From Anaerolineales bacterium (GTDB lineage Bacteria > Chloroflexota > Anaerolineae > Anaerolineales > Villigracilaceae), in assembly GCA_030834895.1 (NCBI GenBank), contig JAUQXA010000033.1, positions 38,877-102,876 on the forward strand: DNA of 64,000 nucleotides, given 5' to 3'. The notes beneath the pieces are model-generated. The model worked only from the letters and a program-made list of their open reading frames with translations, searched no databases and had not been told where the DNA came from. Positions 53,336-62,800 of this stretch are shown piece after piece (position 1 is the first letter of the stretch; each line of letters starts with the position of its first letter). The position numbers and the translations under genes were made by a program.

Positions 53336-53405
53336 TTTGGAGTCCATCAGCTCGCTGATGGTTTTGGACAATACCTACAGGGCAGGTGAGTTGTCCGACT
53401 CCAAA
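53336..53405. repeat. Cloverleaf-like multi-hairpin element before the lyase gene
   Basis: Outer stem TTTGGAGTC (53336-53344) / GACTCCAAA (53397-53405); inside CATCAGC-TC-GCTGATG (53345-53360) and GGACAA (53366-53371) / TTGTCC (53391-53396) with an inner ACCT/AGGT. Confidence 0.75.
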
Positions 53406-53409
53406 GTGA

Positions 53410-54993
53410 TTATTTATTCAAGGCGTGAGTAATCGGCTTGAGATTGTTAAACCCAGCCAGGAATTGCTTGAACATTTTTTCATACACCGCGCGGTTCTTC
53501 TCTTGCGGTTCAAAGATTTGCTTGAACTTGATCAACCTGGGAATATCCTCCAAACTCAGCACGCCAAGGTGATTGAACGCCAGGAAGGCAACGCCGAGCA
53601 GGTTATTAGTGCGCGGTTCTGCCTGCTGGCGCATGGGGATGCCGACAACATCCGCCATGATCTGCGCCCAAACATCCGAAAGCGCGCCGCCGCCGGTCAG
53701 ACGCCAGTACTCGAATTTGCGCCCAATCATTTTCTCGGTCGGCTCCCGCAGCCAGCGCCAGTTCATGGCGATACCCTCAAGAACGGCCCGTGTCATGTGC
53801 GCCCGCGTGGATTTGTTCGAAAGATTTATGAAGCCACCCCTTGCCGTCGGATTCTCGGAGGGGGCATAAGAACCGTTCAGCCAAGGCAGGAAAAGCACAC
53901 CCTCACTACCAGGCGGGACCTCGGCGGCGATCCTGCTCATCTTTTCATACATTTTGTCCTGATTGCCGGTGAAGAACGCGTCAGAGCAAAGAACCATGTT
54001 ACGCAAATAACTATCCAGCACCCGGCAGGTGTTTCCCAAATCACCCTGGAACAGATAACGTCCCTTGATGGCGCTGGGCATGGTGGTGATCTGATGAATG
54101 ACATCGGTCTTTTTGAATGGGATATGCACAGCCAGATGTCCTGAAGTACCCAACACGGCAGCCGCATCGAAATCGAAAATTGCACCAGTTCCAATGGCGG
54201 ACGTACAGTTATCGTTTGTCCCCACAACCACTTTGGTATTCGGGGAGAGGCCCAGGTCTTCAGCAACGGACGGCAACACAGGTCCAATGATGCCATCGAT
54301 GGGAAGAATATCAGGTAGTTTTTCCCTGTCGACTCCGCTCATCTTCAACAGCCAGGGGTCGTAATCGGTCTGGTCCAACTTGCGGTTGTCGGTCAGCAGG
54401 TAGGCAAAGACCGTGCTCTGCGTTGCGGCAGCCTTTCCGGTCAACTTCATGTTGATGTAATCCATCGGCTCGAGGAATTTATATGTACGGCGATAGACTT
54501 CGGGCCTTTCATTCTTGATGAAGAGGATGTGAGCCATCGAGTCCACCCCGCTCTGGGTCGGCGGTCCCCCAGCCAGGCTGACATACTTGATCAACTTGAA
54601 GGCTTGGTATCCGCTGACGCTTGGAAATCCACCCGTGATCTGATGGTTATATTTCGCCCCCCGCGTATCGAGCCACGAAATCGCATTCATCAGGGCTTCG
54701 CCATTTTCGTCAACCGCCACGATCACTGACCATTGACTGGTGACAGCGACAGCGACAATCTCATCAGAAGATACGCGCGATTTCCGAATCACGCTTTTTG
54801 CGGTGCCGGTGACTGCCTGCCACCATTCATTGGGGTCCTGCTCTGCGCCGCCGTTGGGGAGAAACTGTAATGGAGTATGGGAAAAGTCACTTGCAACCAC
54901 CGTCCCCTGTTGGTTCACCAACCCGACTTTGGGTCCGCCTGAACCTAGATCAATCGCCAAAACATACTTATTGAACCTGGGATCCGCCTGCAT
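53410..54993 (-). CDS. FGGY family carbohydrate kinase
   Basis: 527 aa, xylulokinase/gluconokinase-like length. Phosphate motif AIDLGSGGPKVGLV, GTNDNCTSAIGTGA and the FGGY segment TGGGALSDVWAQIMADVVG. First gene of the unit; ribosome site AGGAGA. The true substrate is unknown; given the lyase downstream, it would be a hydroxyl compound whose phosphate the lyase cleaves (inference). Confidence 0.9.
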   Translation of the reverse strand: MQADPRFNKYVLAIDLGSGGPKVGLVNQQGTVVASDFSHTPLQFLPNGGAEQDPNEWWQAVTGTAKSVIRKSRVSSDEIVAVAVTSQWSVIVAVDENGEALMNAISWLDTRGAKYNHQITGGFPSVSGYQAFKLIKYVSLAGGPPTQSGVDSMAHILFIKNERPEVYRRTYKFLEPMDYINMKLTGKAAATQSTVFAYLLTDNRKLDQTDYDPWLLKMSGVDREKLPDILPIDGIIGPVLPSVAEDLGLSPNTKVVVGTNDNCTSAIGTGAIFDFDAAAVLGTSGHLAVHIPFKKTDVIHQITTMPSAIKGRYLFQGDLGNTCRVLDSYLRNMVLCSDAFFTGNQDKMYEKMSRIAAEVPPGSEGVLFLPWLNGSYAPSENPTARGGFINLSNKSTRAHMTRAVLEGIAMNWRWLREPTEKMIGRKFEYWRLTGGGALSDVWAQIMADVVGIPMRQQAEPRTNNLLGVAFLAFNHLGVLSLEDIPRLIKFKQIFEPQEKNRAVYEKMFKQFLAGFNNLKPITHALNK

Positions 54994-55071
54994 GCCTGTC
55001 TTCTCCTGTTTTCTTTATGAAAAGGATGCAACTTAAAATTTGCCGACCAACTGCAAGATACCGAAGGCGGC

Positions 55072-55104
55072 ATTATAGCACAGGAATATGTATATGTATA
55101 TACA
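55072..55104 (-). promoter_or_regulatory. Promoter and candidate GntR operator of the kinase-lyase-AOR unit
   Basis: Minus strand TATAAT (55077-55072) with TATACA (55100-55095) 17 bp upstream. TGTATA-TGTA-TATACA (55089-55104) is an inverted repeat over the -35, as expected for repression by a HutC-type regulator. Confidence 0.6.
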
Positions 55105-55189
55105 AAGCAGACAAGAAATATATCCCCACCGAGTCGAAACTTCAGAAAAAGTCTATTTGTTGCGTGATCCTGGAATGACACGAATTGCC

Positions 55190-55375
55190 TTATCCCCCTT
55201 TCAACAGTTGACGGATTCTCTGCTGTTGCCTGATAATTATGATGACCAACACAAGGGTCAAAATTGGCCAGATAATGACGAAGACCCAGACGTTGATTTC
55301 CTTATAGGTCATTCCTAATACATTTGCCCAGTACACCAATATAGCCACACACCAGTCGAAAACTTGATCCATCAT
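55190..55375 (-). CDS. Small single-span membrane protein
   Basis: 61 aa. AGGAGG ribosome site six bases before the ATG. One long hydrophobic stretch (VWVFVIIWPILTLVLVIIII) near residues 29-48, then a basic/Gln tail (RQQQRIRQLLKGG) as in phage-shock or PspB-like membrane anchors. No family recognised. Confidence 0.65.
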   Translation of the reverse strand: MMDQVFDWCVAILVYWANVLGMTYKEINVWVFVIIWPILTLVLVIIIIRQQQRIRQLLKGG

Positions 55376-55474
55376 TTTCTTCCTCCTGAGAAATATTTGA
55401 ACTTGTCAGAGTTTACAGGTGAGATGCTTTCAATCGCTCTCAATCCCCTCTCCCGTTTGGAGTACTCATTAACC

Positions 55475-55846
55475 ATGTCCAACGCCAACCGTACTGTCTG
55501 GTCTTCCGAAGATGGAGACCTGCGCAAGAAGAATCGCCTCACTCCTAACCCCTTATCATCCCCGAAGGGGGCTCCTGCGAGGAGAGGGGAATCGTTGCCG
55601 CCTCAGCAACAGACTGCCTACCTGCACCGTGAATCCGGTGGGCGCGGCGGGAAGGTTGTGTCCGTCGTCAAAAACCTCGTCCTCACCGAAGAGGAATTGA
55701 AAGCCCTTGCCAAAAAACTCAAACAGGAATGCGGCTCAGGCGGGACAGTGAAGGACGGGACAATCGAGATTCAGGGCGAACACCGTCAGCGCATGGAAGA
55801 GGTGTTGACGAAGTTGGGGTACAAGGTCAAGATTGCGGGAGGGTAG
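55475..55846 (+). CDS. SUI1/YciH-type translation factor with inserted repeat
   Basis: 123 aa from the ATG at 55475; the start is chosen by family length, the ribosome site is weak. N-terminal RTVWSSEDGDL leads to the SUI1 domain RGGKVVSVVKNL...CGSGGTVKDGTIEIQGEHR. Between them lies a ~20-residue stretch (LTPNPLSSPKGAPARRGESL) encoded by a palindromic repeat at 55539-55592, absent from usual YciH proteins. The same repeat is in lysK. Confidence 0.85.
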   Translation: MSNANRTVWSSEDGDLRKKNRLTPNPLSSPKGAPARRGESLPPQQQTAYLHRESGGRGGKVVSVVKNLVLTEEELKALAKKLKQECGSGGTVKDGTIEIQGEHRQRMEEVLTKLGYKVKIAGG

Positions 55847-55866
55847 AGGGAAGCGACATGTAATGA

Positions 55867-55905
55867 AGAAAAAAGGACTCGGTGACGTGCCGAATCCTTT
55901 TTTGT
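55867..55905. terminator. Intrinsic terminator of the SUI1 gene
   Basis: AAAAGGACTCGG pairs with CCGAATCCTTTTTT with one mismatch. Followed at about 55909-55935 by a GTTGAACGT / ACGTTCAAC inverted repeat. Confidence 0.75.
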
Positions 55906-55937
55906 AGGTTGAACGTTAAACGTTTGACGTTCAACGT

Positions 55938-56561
55938 CTAGATCCACTTCAGAATGCCCGCAAAGACCACCAGCATCAAAACATCAACCGCCGCAACTGC
56001 GCCAATGAAGGTCATCTGCGTTTTGGGTTTCCAGTCATAACAATAGAAAGCCGCCAGAAAGAACGGAATATAAACGGTGACAAAAACGGGGAAAGCTCCC
56101 CACCACGGATAGACCCAGACGAAGGCTGGAGTCTTCGCCAGGAGGATTTCGACCAGCGAGAAGAATGCCGCATTGCCAATGGCAAAGAGCAGGCGGTTGT
56201 TGATTCCCAGCAGTTTGAGTTTGGGGTCGGCGGGGAGCAGTTTGCTCATCACCAAACCCGCGATGGAAAACATGAAGCTCAACTCGACGCCCACGCCAAC
56301 GAGAAGCAAAAGCGCCGTTCCTGTGGGAACAGTCCACAGGGCGTGTCCGCTGAAATGTTGGATCAGCGCGTTGAGAATCTCGTAGAACCAATGTACCGAG
56401 TAGAGCGCTAGTCCTGCCGCGATGCCCTTCCAATTCCCCTTTGAAATTTCGTTGAAATAGACGTACACCACCAGCGCCAAAAACGTGATGACATACCATT
56501 GAAAATTGTCCCCCTTGCGCAGGATGCTCAAAGCCAGTTGGGTTGCTTCAGGGTTGTTCAT
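55938..56561 (-). CDS. Six-helix membrane protein of unknown function
   Basis: 207 aa, predicted to cross the membrane six times. Aromatic and charged residues sit between helices (SVHWFYEILNALIQHFSGH; YPWWGAFPVF). No family recognised and no operon partner on its strand. Confidence 0.75.
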   Translation of the reverse strand: MNNPEATQLALSILRKGDNFQWYVITFLALVVYVYFNEISKGNWKGIAAGLALYSVHWFYEILNALIQHFSGHALWTVPTGTALLLLVGVGVELSFMFSIAGLVMSKLLPADPKLKLLGINNRLLFAIGNAAFFSLVEILLAKTPAFVWVYPWWGAFPVFVTVYIPFFLAAFYCYDWKPKTQMTFIGAVAAVDVLMLVVFAGILKWI

Positions 56562-56659
56562 GGATGCCCTCCAGAATAAGATATTTGCCCCTATCTTACA
56601 CCTTCTTTAATCCAAAGGGTAAGAAGCTCATTCCTTCCCATCGTCTTATAAATTATACT

Positions 56660-56677
56660 ATTGCAACTTCTTGCAAT
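56660..56677. promoter_or_regulatory. Nur-box-like operator before the Fur-family gene
   Basis: ATTGCAA-CTTC-TTGCAAT is a perfect inverted repeat just after TATACT (56654-56659), a -10 candidate. The Streptomyces nickel regulator Nur binds TTGCAA half-sites separated by about five bases, so this fits a nickel-responsive autoregulated site. Confidence 0.6.
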
Positions 56678-56688
56678 AAGGAAAACCC

Positions 56689-57123
56689 ATGACCTGTTCC
56701 CTGAAATATGCTCCCCAGCTCCGCGCCCAAGGAATGCGCATGACCGCCCAGCGGGTGGCGATTCTGCACGTCCTCGAGCAAACGGGCGGGCATCTCTCCC
56801 CCACTCAGATCTATGATCTGGCGCGGAAGGAATATCCCAAACTAACCGAGCCGACGGTTTATCGCACACTGGAGGAACTTGCGGAGAGAAAATTCCTGCT
56901 TGCCGCGCATGTTGGAAACGGGAAGATGGTTTACGAACTGGCGGAGAACCACAACCATCATCACCTCATCTGCCGCGAGTGTCATGCCGAAGTCCAAATT
57001 GACCACACCACGCTGAAAAAGTTGTTTGCCGAGCTGGAATCTTCCACTGGATACCGTTTCATTGATATTCATGTGACCTTCTTCGGGCTGTGCCCGTTTT
57101 GTCAAAATCAAAAAGGAGATTAA
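56689..57123 (+). CDS. Fur family metalloregulator, possibly Nur-like
   Basis: 144 aa. Winged-helix half (GMRMTAQRVAILHVLEQTGGHLSPTQIYDLAR ... LTEPTVYRTLEELAE); metal region with HNHHHLICREC and the C-terminal CPFC pair that binds structural zinc. Immediately upstream of a nickel/cobalt ECF transporter, hence a nickel or cobalt regulator is likely (inference); Zur and PerR are alternatives. Confidence 0.9.
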   Translation: MTCSLKYAPQLRAQGMRMTAQRVAILHVLEQTGGHLSPTQIYDLARKEYPKLTEPTVYRTLEELAERKFLLAAHVGNGKMVYELAENHNHHHLICRECHAEVQIDHTTLKKLFAELESSTGYRFIDIHVTFFGLCPFCQNQKGD

Positions 57124-57125
57124 CC

Positions 57126-58073
57126 ATGTTGTATTCCCCACAACCCATGCACATCCCCGACGGGTTTCTTTCGGTACTCGTTTCAGTCATCCTATGGATA
57201 TTTTCCATCGTCGTAATTGGCTACGCGCTCCGCCGTGTCGGAAAAGACCTCGGTGAACGTCAGGTTCCGTTGATGGGCGTTTTGGCGGCGGCAATCTTCG
57301 CCGGGCAAATGCTCAACTTCACCGTCGCAGGCGGCACGTCAGGTCACCTGCTTGGTGCGGCGCTTGCCACGATCCTACTTGGTCCGTGGGCGGCGATCAT
57401 CGTCATGACCACTGTGGTCGGCATACAGGCACTCATCTTCCAGGATGGCGGCTTACTGGCGCTGGGAGCCAATATCTTCAACATGGCAGTCATCGGCGTG
57501 TCGGTGTCTTACTTTGCCTACACCAGCCTGAAAAAGTTGATTGGCGAGCAAAAATGGGGTGTCTTCGTCAGTGGCTTTGTCACCGCCTGGCTTTCGATCT
57601 TCATTGCATCGCTTGCCGCTGGGCTTGAACTAGCAGCCTCGGGCACATCCCCAGCCAATATCGCCGTGCCAGCCATGGGCGGAATCCATGCCCTGATCGG
57701 CATCGGCGAAGGACTCATCACCGTCGGCGCACTGGCTTTCATCTACGCGGCGAGGCGCGACCTCCTTCAGGCTGGTCAGACAGTCCAAGCAGGAGGCAAA
57801 GCGATCTGGGTGGTTGGATTGGGCATCGCCATCCTGTTGGCAGTCTTCTCGCCGTTGGCTTCCGCTCATCCCGACGGCTTGGAATGGGTTGCCGAACAAA
57901 AAGGCTTCCTCGATGTGGCGCAGGGTCCGCTGTTCGAGATCATCCCCGACTATGTTTTCCCTGGCATCACAAATGAAGCGTTTGCTACCATTTTCGCGGG
58001 CATCATCGGCACGTTGATCGTCTTTGGCGTAGCCTTGGGCGTGGCATACATGCGACGCTCTCAAAAGGCATAA
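57126..58073 (+). CDS. cbiM: ECF transporter substrate-binding subunit CbiM/NikM with PDGLE domain
   Basis: 315 aa from the ATG at 57126 (AAGGAG seven bases upstream). In CbiM/NikM the metal ligands include the N-terminal Met-His of MHIPDG, here at 57147 without its own ribosome site, so the true start may be 57147. About seven helices with GGTSGHLLGAALATILLGPWAA. The C-terminus (AHPDGLEWVAEQKGF) is a PDGLE/CbiN-like domain fused in one chain. Cobalt or nickel uptake. Confidence 0.9.
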   Translation: MLYSPQPMHIPDGFLSVLVSVILWIFSIVVIGYALRRVGKDLGERQVPLMGVLAAAIFAGQMLNFTVAGGTSGHLLGAALATILLGPWAAIIVMTTVVGIQALIFQDGGLLALGANIFNMAVIGVSVSYFAYTSLKKLIGEQKWGVFVSGFVTAWLSIFIASLAAGLELAASGTSPANIAVPAMGGIHALIGIGEGLITVGALAFIYAARRDLLQAGQTVQAGGKAIWVVGLGIAILLAVFSPLASAHPDGLEWVAEQKGFLDVAQGPLFEIIPDYVFPGITNEAFATIFAGIIGTLIVFGVALGVAYMRRSQKA

Positions 58074-58900
58074 TGCACGTCCATTTCCTCGACCCCTACC
58101 ACCATAGTCACAGCCCCGTTCATCAATTGGATGGACGGGTCAAATTTGTTTTGGCTGTTGCTTTTATTTTGACCTGTTCCCTGACCCCGGTCTCCGCCTG
58201 GGCAGTTTATATCCTACTCTTTGCGCTGATTCTGTCCATTGAGATATTGTCAACGCTGGGGGCTGGGTACGTCCTCAAACGGGCGCTTCTGGCGACGCCT
58301 TTCGTGCTGGCGGCTCTGCCCGTCATCTTCACAGTGGAAGGAATAAAGTTATTTTCCCTGCCACTTGGCTCATGGACATTGACCGCCTCCGTCGAAGGTC
58401 TGGAACGTTTCATCAGCATCGCGCTCAAGTCGTGGCTGTCGGTGCAGGCGGCGATCCTGCTGGCGGCTGCCACGCCGTTTCCTGAATTGCTTCAAGCCAT
58501 GCGAGCGGTGGGAATTCCGCGTCTGCTGGTTGCCATGTTCGGCTTGACCTGGCGTTACATCTTCGTCCTCGTGGATGAAGCCCTGCGGTTGATGCGGGCG
58601 CGGGCGGCACGCTCTGGGGTAAATCCCGACCTTCGTCCTTCGACTTCGCTCAGGACGAAAAGAGAGGGCGGCGGGATCATCTGGCGGGCACAGGTGGCAG
58701 GCGGTATGGCGGGCAGTCTTTTCCTGCGCGGTTTCGAGCGCAGTGACCGCATCTACACCGCCATGCTCTCGCGCGGCTACGACGGCGAAGTCCGCGTAAT
58801 GCCGCTCCCAGCCTTGAGCGGAGTCAGCAAACTGGTTTTGTTCGCAGGTTTGCTTTTGCTTGGCATTCTTCTCTTATTTGGAATCCTTTTCTGGGGCTAA
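58073..58900 (+). CDS. cbiQ: ECF transporter transmembrane subunit CbiQ
   Basis: 275 aa. HQLDGRVKFVLAVAFIL start, coupling-helix motifs RARAARSG and LFLRGFERSDRIYTAMLSRGYDG. Overlaps cbiM by one base (TAATG). An in-frame repeat (CTTCGTCCTTCGACTTCGCT..AGGACGAA, 58631-58660) inserts LRPSTSLRTKRE between two conserved blocks. Confidence 0.9.
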   Translation: MHVHFLDPYHHSHSPVHQLDGRVKFVLAVAFILTCSLTPVSAWAVYILLFALILSIEILSTLGAGYVLKRALLATPFVLAALPVIFTVEGIKLFSLPLGSWTLTASVEGLERFISIALKSWLSVQAAILLAAATPFPELLQAMRAVGIPRLLVAMFGLTWRYIFVLVDEALRLMRARAARSGVNPDLRPSTSLRTKREGGGIIWRAQVAGGMAGSLFLRGFERSDRIYTAMLSRGYDGEVRVMPLPALSGVSKLVLFAGLLLLGILLLFGILFWG

Positions 58901-58902
58901 CC

Positions 58903-59613
58903 ATGCATCATTCGATTGAAGTCCAAAACCTTTCCTACTCCTATCCCGACGGACACGCCGCGCTGAGAGATGTCTCTCTGAAAATTGCGCCTGGTGAAAA
59001 GGTCGCGCTGGTCGGTCCCAATGGCGCGGGCAAGTCCACACTGATGCTGCACCTGAACGGAATCCTGACCGGCAAAGGCGACGTGCGAGTCTGCGGGCTG
59101 GAAGTGGTGGCAAAGAATTTTAGCCGCGTCCGCGCCTGTATTGGGCTGGTCTTCCAAAACCCCGACGACCAGTTGTTCTCCCCCACTGTCTTCGATGATG
59201 TGGCGTTCGGTCCGCTCTATCAGGGACTTGGCGCAGAGGAAACAAAAAAAAAGGTGGAAGCCGCCCTGTCCGCCGTCCGCATGAGCGGATATGCCGAACG
59301 TGTGTCACATCACCTGAGCGTCGGCGAGAAAAAGCGCATCGCCATCGCCACTGTCCTCTCGATGAATCCCGAAGCGCTGGCACTCGACGAACCCACCGCA
59401 GGTCTTGACCCGCGCGCCCGGCGAACGTTAATTCACCTGCTGCGTGACCTGCCCATCACCATGCTCGTCTCCACCCATGACATGAAACTGGTGCAGGAAT
59501 TATTTCCCCGCATCATCATCATGGATGAAGGTCAGGTGGTGGCAGATGGCTCCACAAGTGAAATTTTGGAGAACGAAGAACTGCTCAATACACATGGGCT
59601 GGAGAAGGTTTGA
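58903..59613 (+). CDS. cbiO: ECF transporter ATPase CbiO
   Basis: 236 aa. Walker A GPNGAGKSTLM, Q-loop VFQNPDDQLFSPT, signature LSVGEKKRIAIA, Walker B ALALDEPTAGLDP and H-loop VSTHD. Powers CbiMQ. Confidence 0.96.
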   Translation: MHHSIEVQNLSYSYPDGHAALRDVSLKIAPGEKVALVGPNGAGKSTLMLHLNGILTGKGDVRVCGLEVVAKNFSRVRACIGLVFQNPDDQLFSPTVFDDVAFGPLYQGLGAEETKKKVEAALSAVRMSGYAERVSHHLSVGEKKRIAIATVLSMNPEALALDEPTAGLDPRARRTLIHLLRDLPITMLVSTHDMKLVQELFPRIIIMDEGQVVADGSTSEILENEELLNTHGLEKV

Positions 59614-59635
59614 AGTCCGCAAGTTGGGATTTATC

Positions 59636-59672
59636 AAAAGTACCTTTGAGAAATCAGAGGTGCTTTTTATAT
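59636..59672 (+). terminator. Intrinsic terminator of the cbiMQO unit
   Basis: 14-bp stem AAAAGTACCTTTGA / TCAGAGGTGCTTTT with a GAAA tetraloop and trailing T. Confidence 0.88.
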
Positions 59673-59674
59673 GA

Positions 59675-59693
59675 TAATCATTGGGAATGATTA
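59675..59693. promoter_or_regulatory. Fur-box-like inverted repeat
   Basis: TAATCATT-GGG-AATGATTA, an 8-3-8 perfect inverted repeat resembling Fur/Zur boxes. Lies between cbiO and the giant surface protein gene. Confidence 0.55.
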
Positions 59694-59718
59694 CAATCTA
59701 GACAGAAATATTCCAAAT

Positions 59719-59738
59719 ACCTGTAATTAATTACAGGT
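59719..59738. promoter_or_regulatory. 20-bp perfect palindrome
   Basis: ACCTGTAATTAATTACAGGT. No T-run follows, so an operator is more likely than a terminator. 107 bases before the surface protein start. Confidence 0.5.
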
Positions 59739-59845
59739 CGCAGAATCGGGGATTCAGAGTATTATATACACCAGCAAGGCACTGCAAAACAACCCCACCA
59801 AACAATACAATAATCAGCAATGTCTTTTCTTGTGGAGGGCATATT

Positions 59846-62800
59846 ATGCCAAGGATCATTCGGGTTATTCTGATTTCTATACTTTTGATTTTCATTTCCA
59901 CCGTTTTCCCCAACATATCCGTCGGCGCAGCAACTACATATTTAATCAATGGCAACGCTGGAGTCGAGGAGGCGATCTTAAGTTATTTTGACGGCAGCCC
60001 CAAGTTCGTAATTTCAGATAGCGACGGGAATTACTCCCTGTCGGTTGCCAGCAATTGGTCGGGCAAAATCGTCCCCAGCAAAACAGGACACTCTTTCACC
60101 CCAGTCAGCATTGATTATGCCGACGTGACAGCCGATCAACTCAGCCAGAACTATTCCGCGTCAGATAACACATGCGAACCGTATGGCAACGCGGGAGAGA
60201 CCAGCCGCATATCACTCCTGCCCAATGGAACGACAGGGAATTCCGCAACGTACATGCCCAAAATTTCCGCCAATGGATGTTACACAGCTTTCTATTCCGA
60301 TGCCAGCAACCTGGTGGACGCGGATGTAAATAACGTCGGGGATATTTTTATTCGCAATATGTCAACACGGGTTATTAATCTCGTTTCAGTAAGTTCCAGC
60401 GGCGTCCAAGGAAACAGCGCCAACAGAAGCACCGATGACAATATTGCCATTTCTGCAGACGGTCGTTATGTTGCGTTCAATACCACCGCAGATAATCTGG
60501 TGGATGGAGACATAAATGGGTATAGGGACGTGTTTTTGCACGATACACACACAGGAACGACCATCCTTATATCCAAATCCTCCAACGGTATACAAGCAAG
60601 AAACGGTGATTCTTATTACCCCTCTATTTCCGCAGATGGTCGTTATATCGCATTTGCCTCACGCGCCACAAATCTTTTCAATGGGGATACAAATGCAAGG
60701 TCGGATGTATTTGTTCATGATGCATTAACAGGAATCACCTCTCTTGTTTCCATAAACTCCAGTGGTACTCTGGGAGATAATGCAAGCAACTATCCCTCCA
60801 TTTCTGCCGATGGGAGGTATATAGCATTTGAATCATATTCATCTAATCTGATTGCAGAAGATACTAATCCCGATCCAGATATTTTTGTGCGTGACCTGCA
60901 AACATCCACAACTTTTCTTGCCTCCCTAAACTCAAGCGGAGTTCAAGCAGATAATGGCGTAAAAACAGCGTTCTCATATCAACCCGCAATTTCGGCAAAT
61001 GGTCGTTACGTCGCATTTACTTCTCAAGCCAGCAACCTGGTGAGCGGAGACACAAATGCAAAAACCGACATTTTTTTACGGGACATTATCCTGGGAACCA
61101 CAGAACGAATTTCGGTCAGCAACAGTGGAACCCAGGCAAATAGCGCCACAGAACGGGTCTGTTCCATATCCGCAGATGGACGTTATGTGGTCTTTTCGTC
61201 CATGGCCAGCAACTTGGTAAGCGGAGATGCAGATGGCGGTGTGGAGGATGTATTTTTACGCGACCGGGCTATGGGTGTAATCAGGCAACTTCAATTTCCC
61301 TCGACCTTATCAACAACCCCCGACATTTCGGCAAACGGGCAGTATGTTATGGTTCTCTCAATTGCGACTTCATGGGATGGCTTCGTTTACATAAACGATA
61401 TTACATCCCCCACAACGAGCGGCATCGAAGACGTCACAGTGAATCAGGACGCCCAAAACGCAAGCATAGACCTATGGGAAGCTTTTGCAGATGCTGAAAA
61501 CTCCGACAGCACACTGGCATATACAATAACGGGCAACACAAATCCATCACTATTTACTTCAACGACAACTCCAACACCTGGAGAGCAGTATCTCGTTTTG
61601 GATTTTGATCCTGAAACAATTGGCTCAACTACAATGACGGTCCGTGCCACAGATCCGGCTGGATTGTTCGTGGAAACAAGTTTCATGGTCAGTGTGATGG
61701 GAAACGTTATGATATCTGGTAATACCGAAGTGGGCGGGGTAACATTAAGTTATACAGACGTAACATCCAAAATTTCCACGTCCAACCTGGATGGAAATTA
61801 CTCCTTTACAGTCCCATACAATTGGAATGGCACTGTGACAGCGTCCAAATCTGGTTATACCTTCTCGCCTTCGAGGCGTATTTACACCAATGTCTCAGCA
61901 GATCAGATGGGACAGAACTATCTTTCCCTCCTTGTTACGAATACAAATGATAATGGTCCCGGCTCCCTCCACCATATCGTTACAAACGCCATCACAGGAG
62001 ACACGATCACCTTTGCCCCCTCCCTTTCAGGGCAGGCTATTCACCTCAGTTCATCCTTACTCATTGACAAAGGCATAACCATCGATGGATCAAGTCTTAC
62101 CCCCCACATCCAAGTCAGCGGCGATACAGACAATGACGGCACAGGCGATGTGGCGGTGTTTCGTGTCGAAGGAACCCCTCCGGTTGAGCTGAATGGACTG
62201 GATATCGTCAAAGGAAAAGCCAGCGGAACAAGTGGTGGAGGTGGTATCACAAATTATGGCACTCTGACCATCAAAAAGTCCAATATATCGGCTAATTCAT
62301 ATGGAGGAGACATTAGTGGGGGAGGTATTTACAACGAAGGCAACTTGACAATTGCTGATAGTACATTAACGAGTAATTCGGCATATGCGGGTCCTGGCGG
62401 TAGTAGTGGGGGAGCCATTAATAACCATGAAGGTAATGTGGTAATTAAGAACTGCACCTTCACAGGAAATTCAGCAAGTGAAGGGGGCGCCGTTTACAAT
62501 GAAGCTCAGATGATCATTATAGGAGGCACATTTAACGAGAATTCCAGTCCAAAGAGTGGCGGTGGCATTACCAATTTTGGCACATTAACCCTGACAGACA
62601 GCATCCTCTCCAGCAATTCCGCACATGTAGGCGGCGGTATTGCCAACTCAGGAGATCTGACAATCACAAATACCGATATTTCCGGAAATTCCGCTGAAGG
62701 TGGGGTGGGCGGCGTAATGAATGATAATAATGGCATGTTGACCATAGCAAACAGCGTCATCTCCAACAACACCTCGTCATGTTGTCATGGCGGCATTCTC

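Noticed and set aside
59719..59738. Palindrome as terminator of cbiO
   Set aside because: No T-run follows, and a much better terminator lies at 59636-59672.
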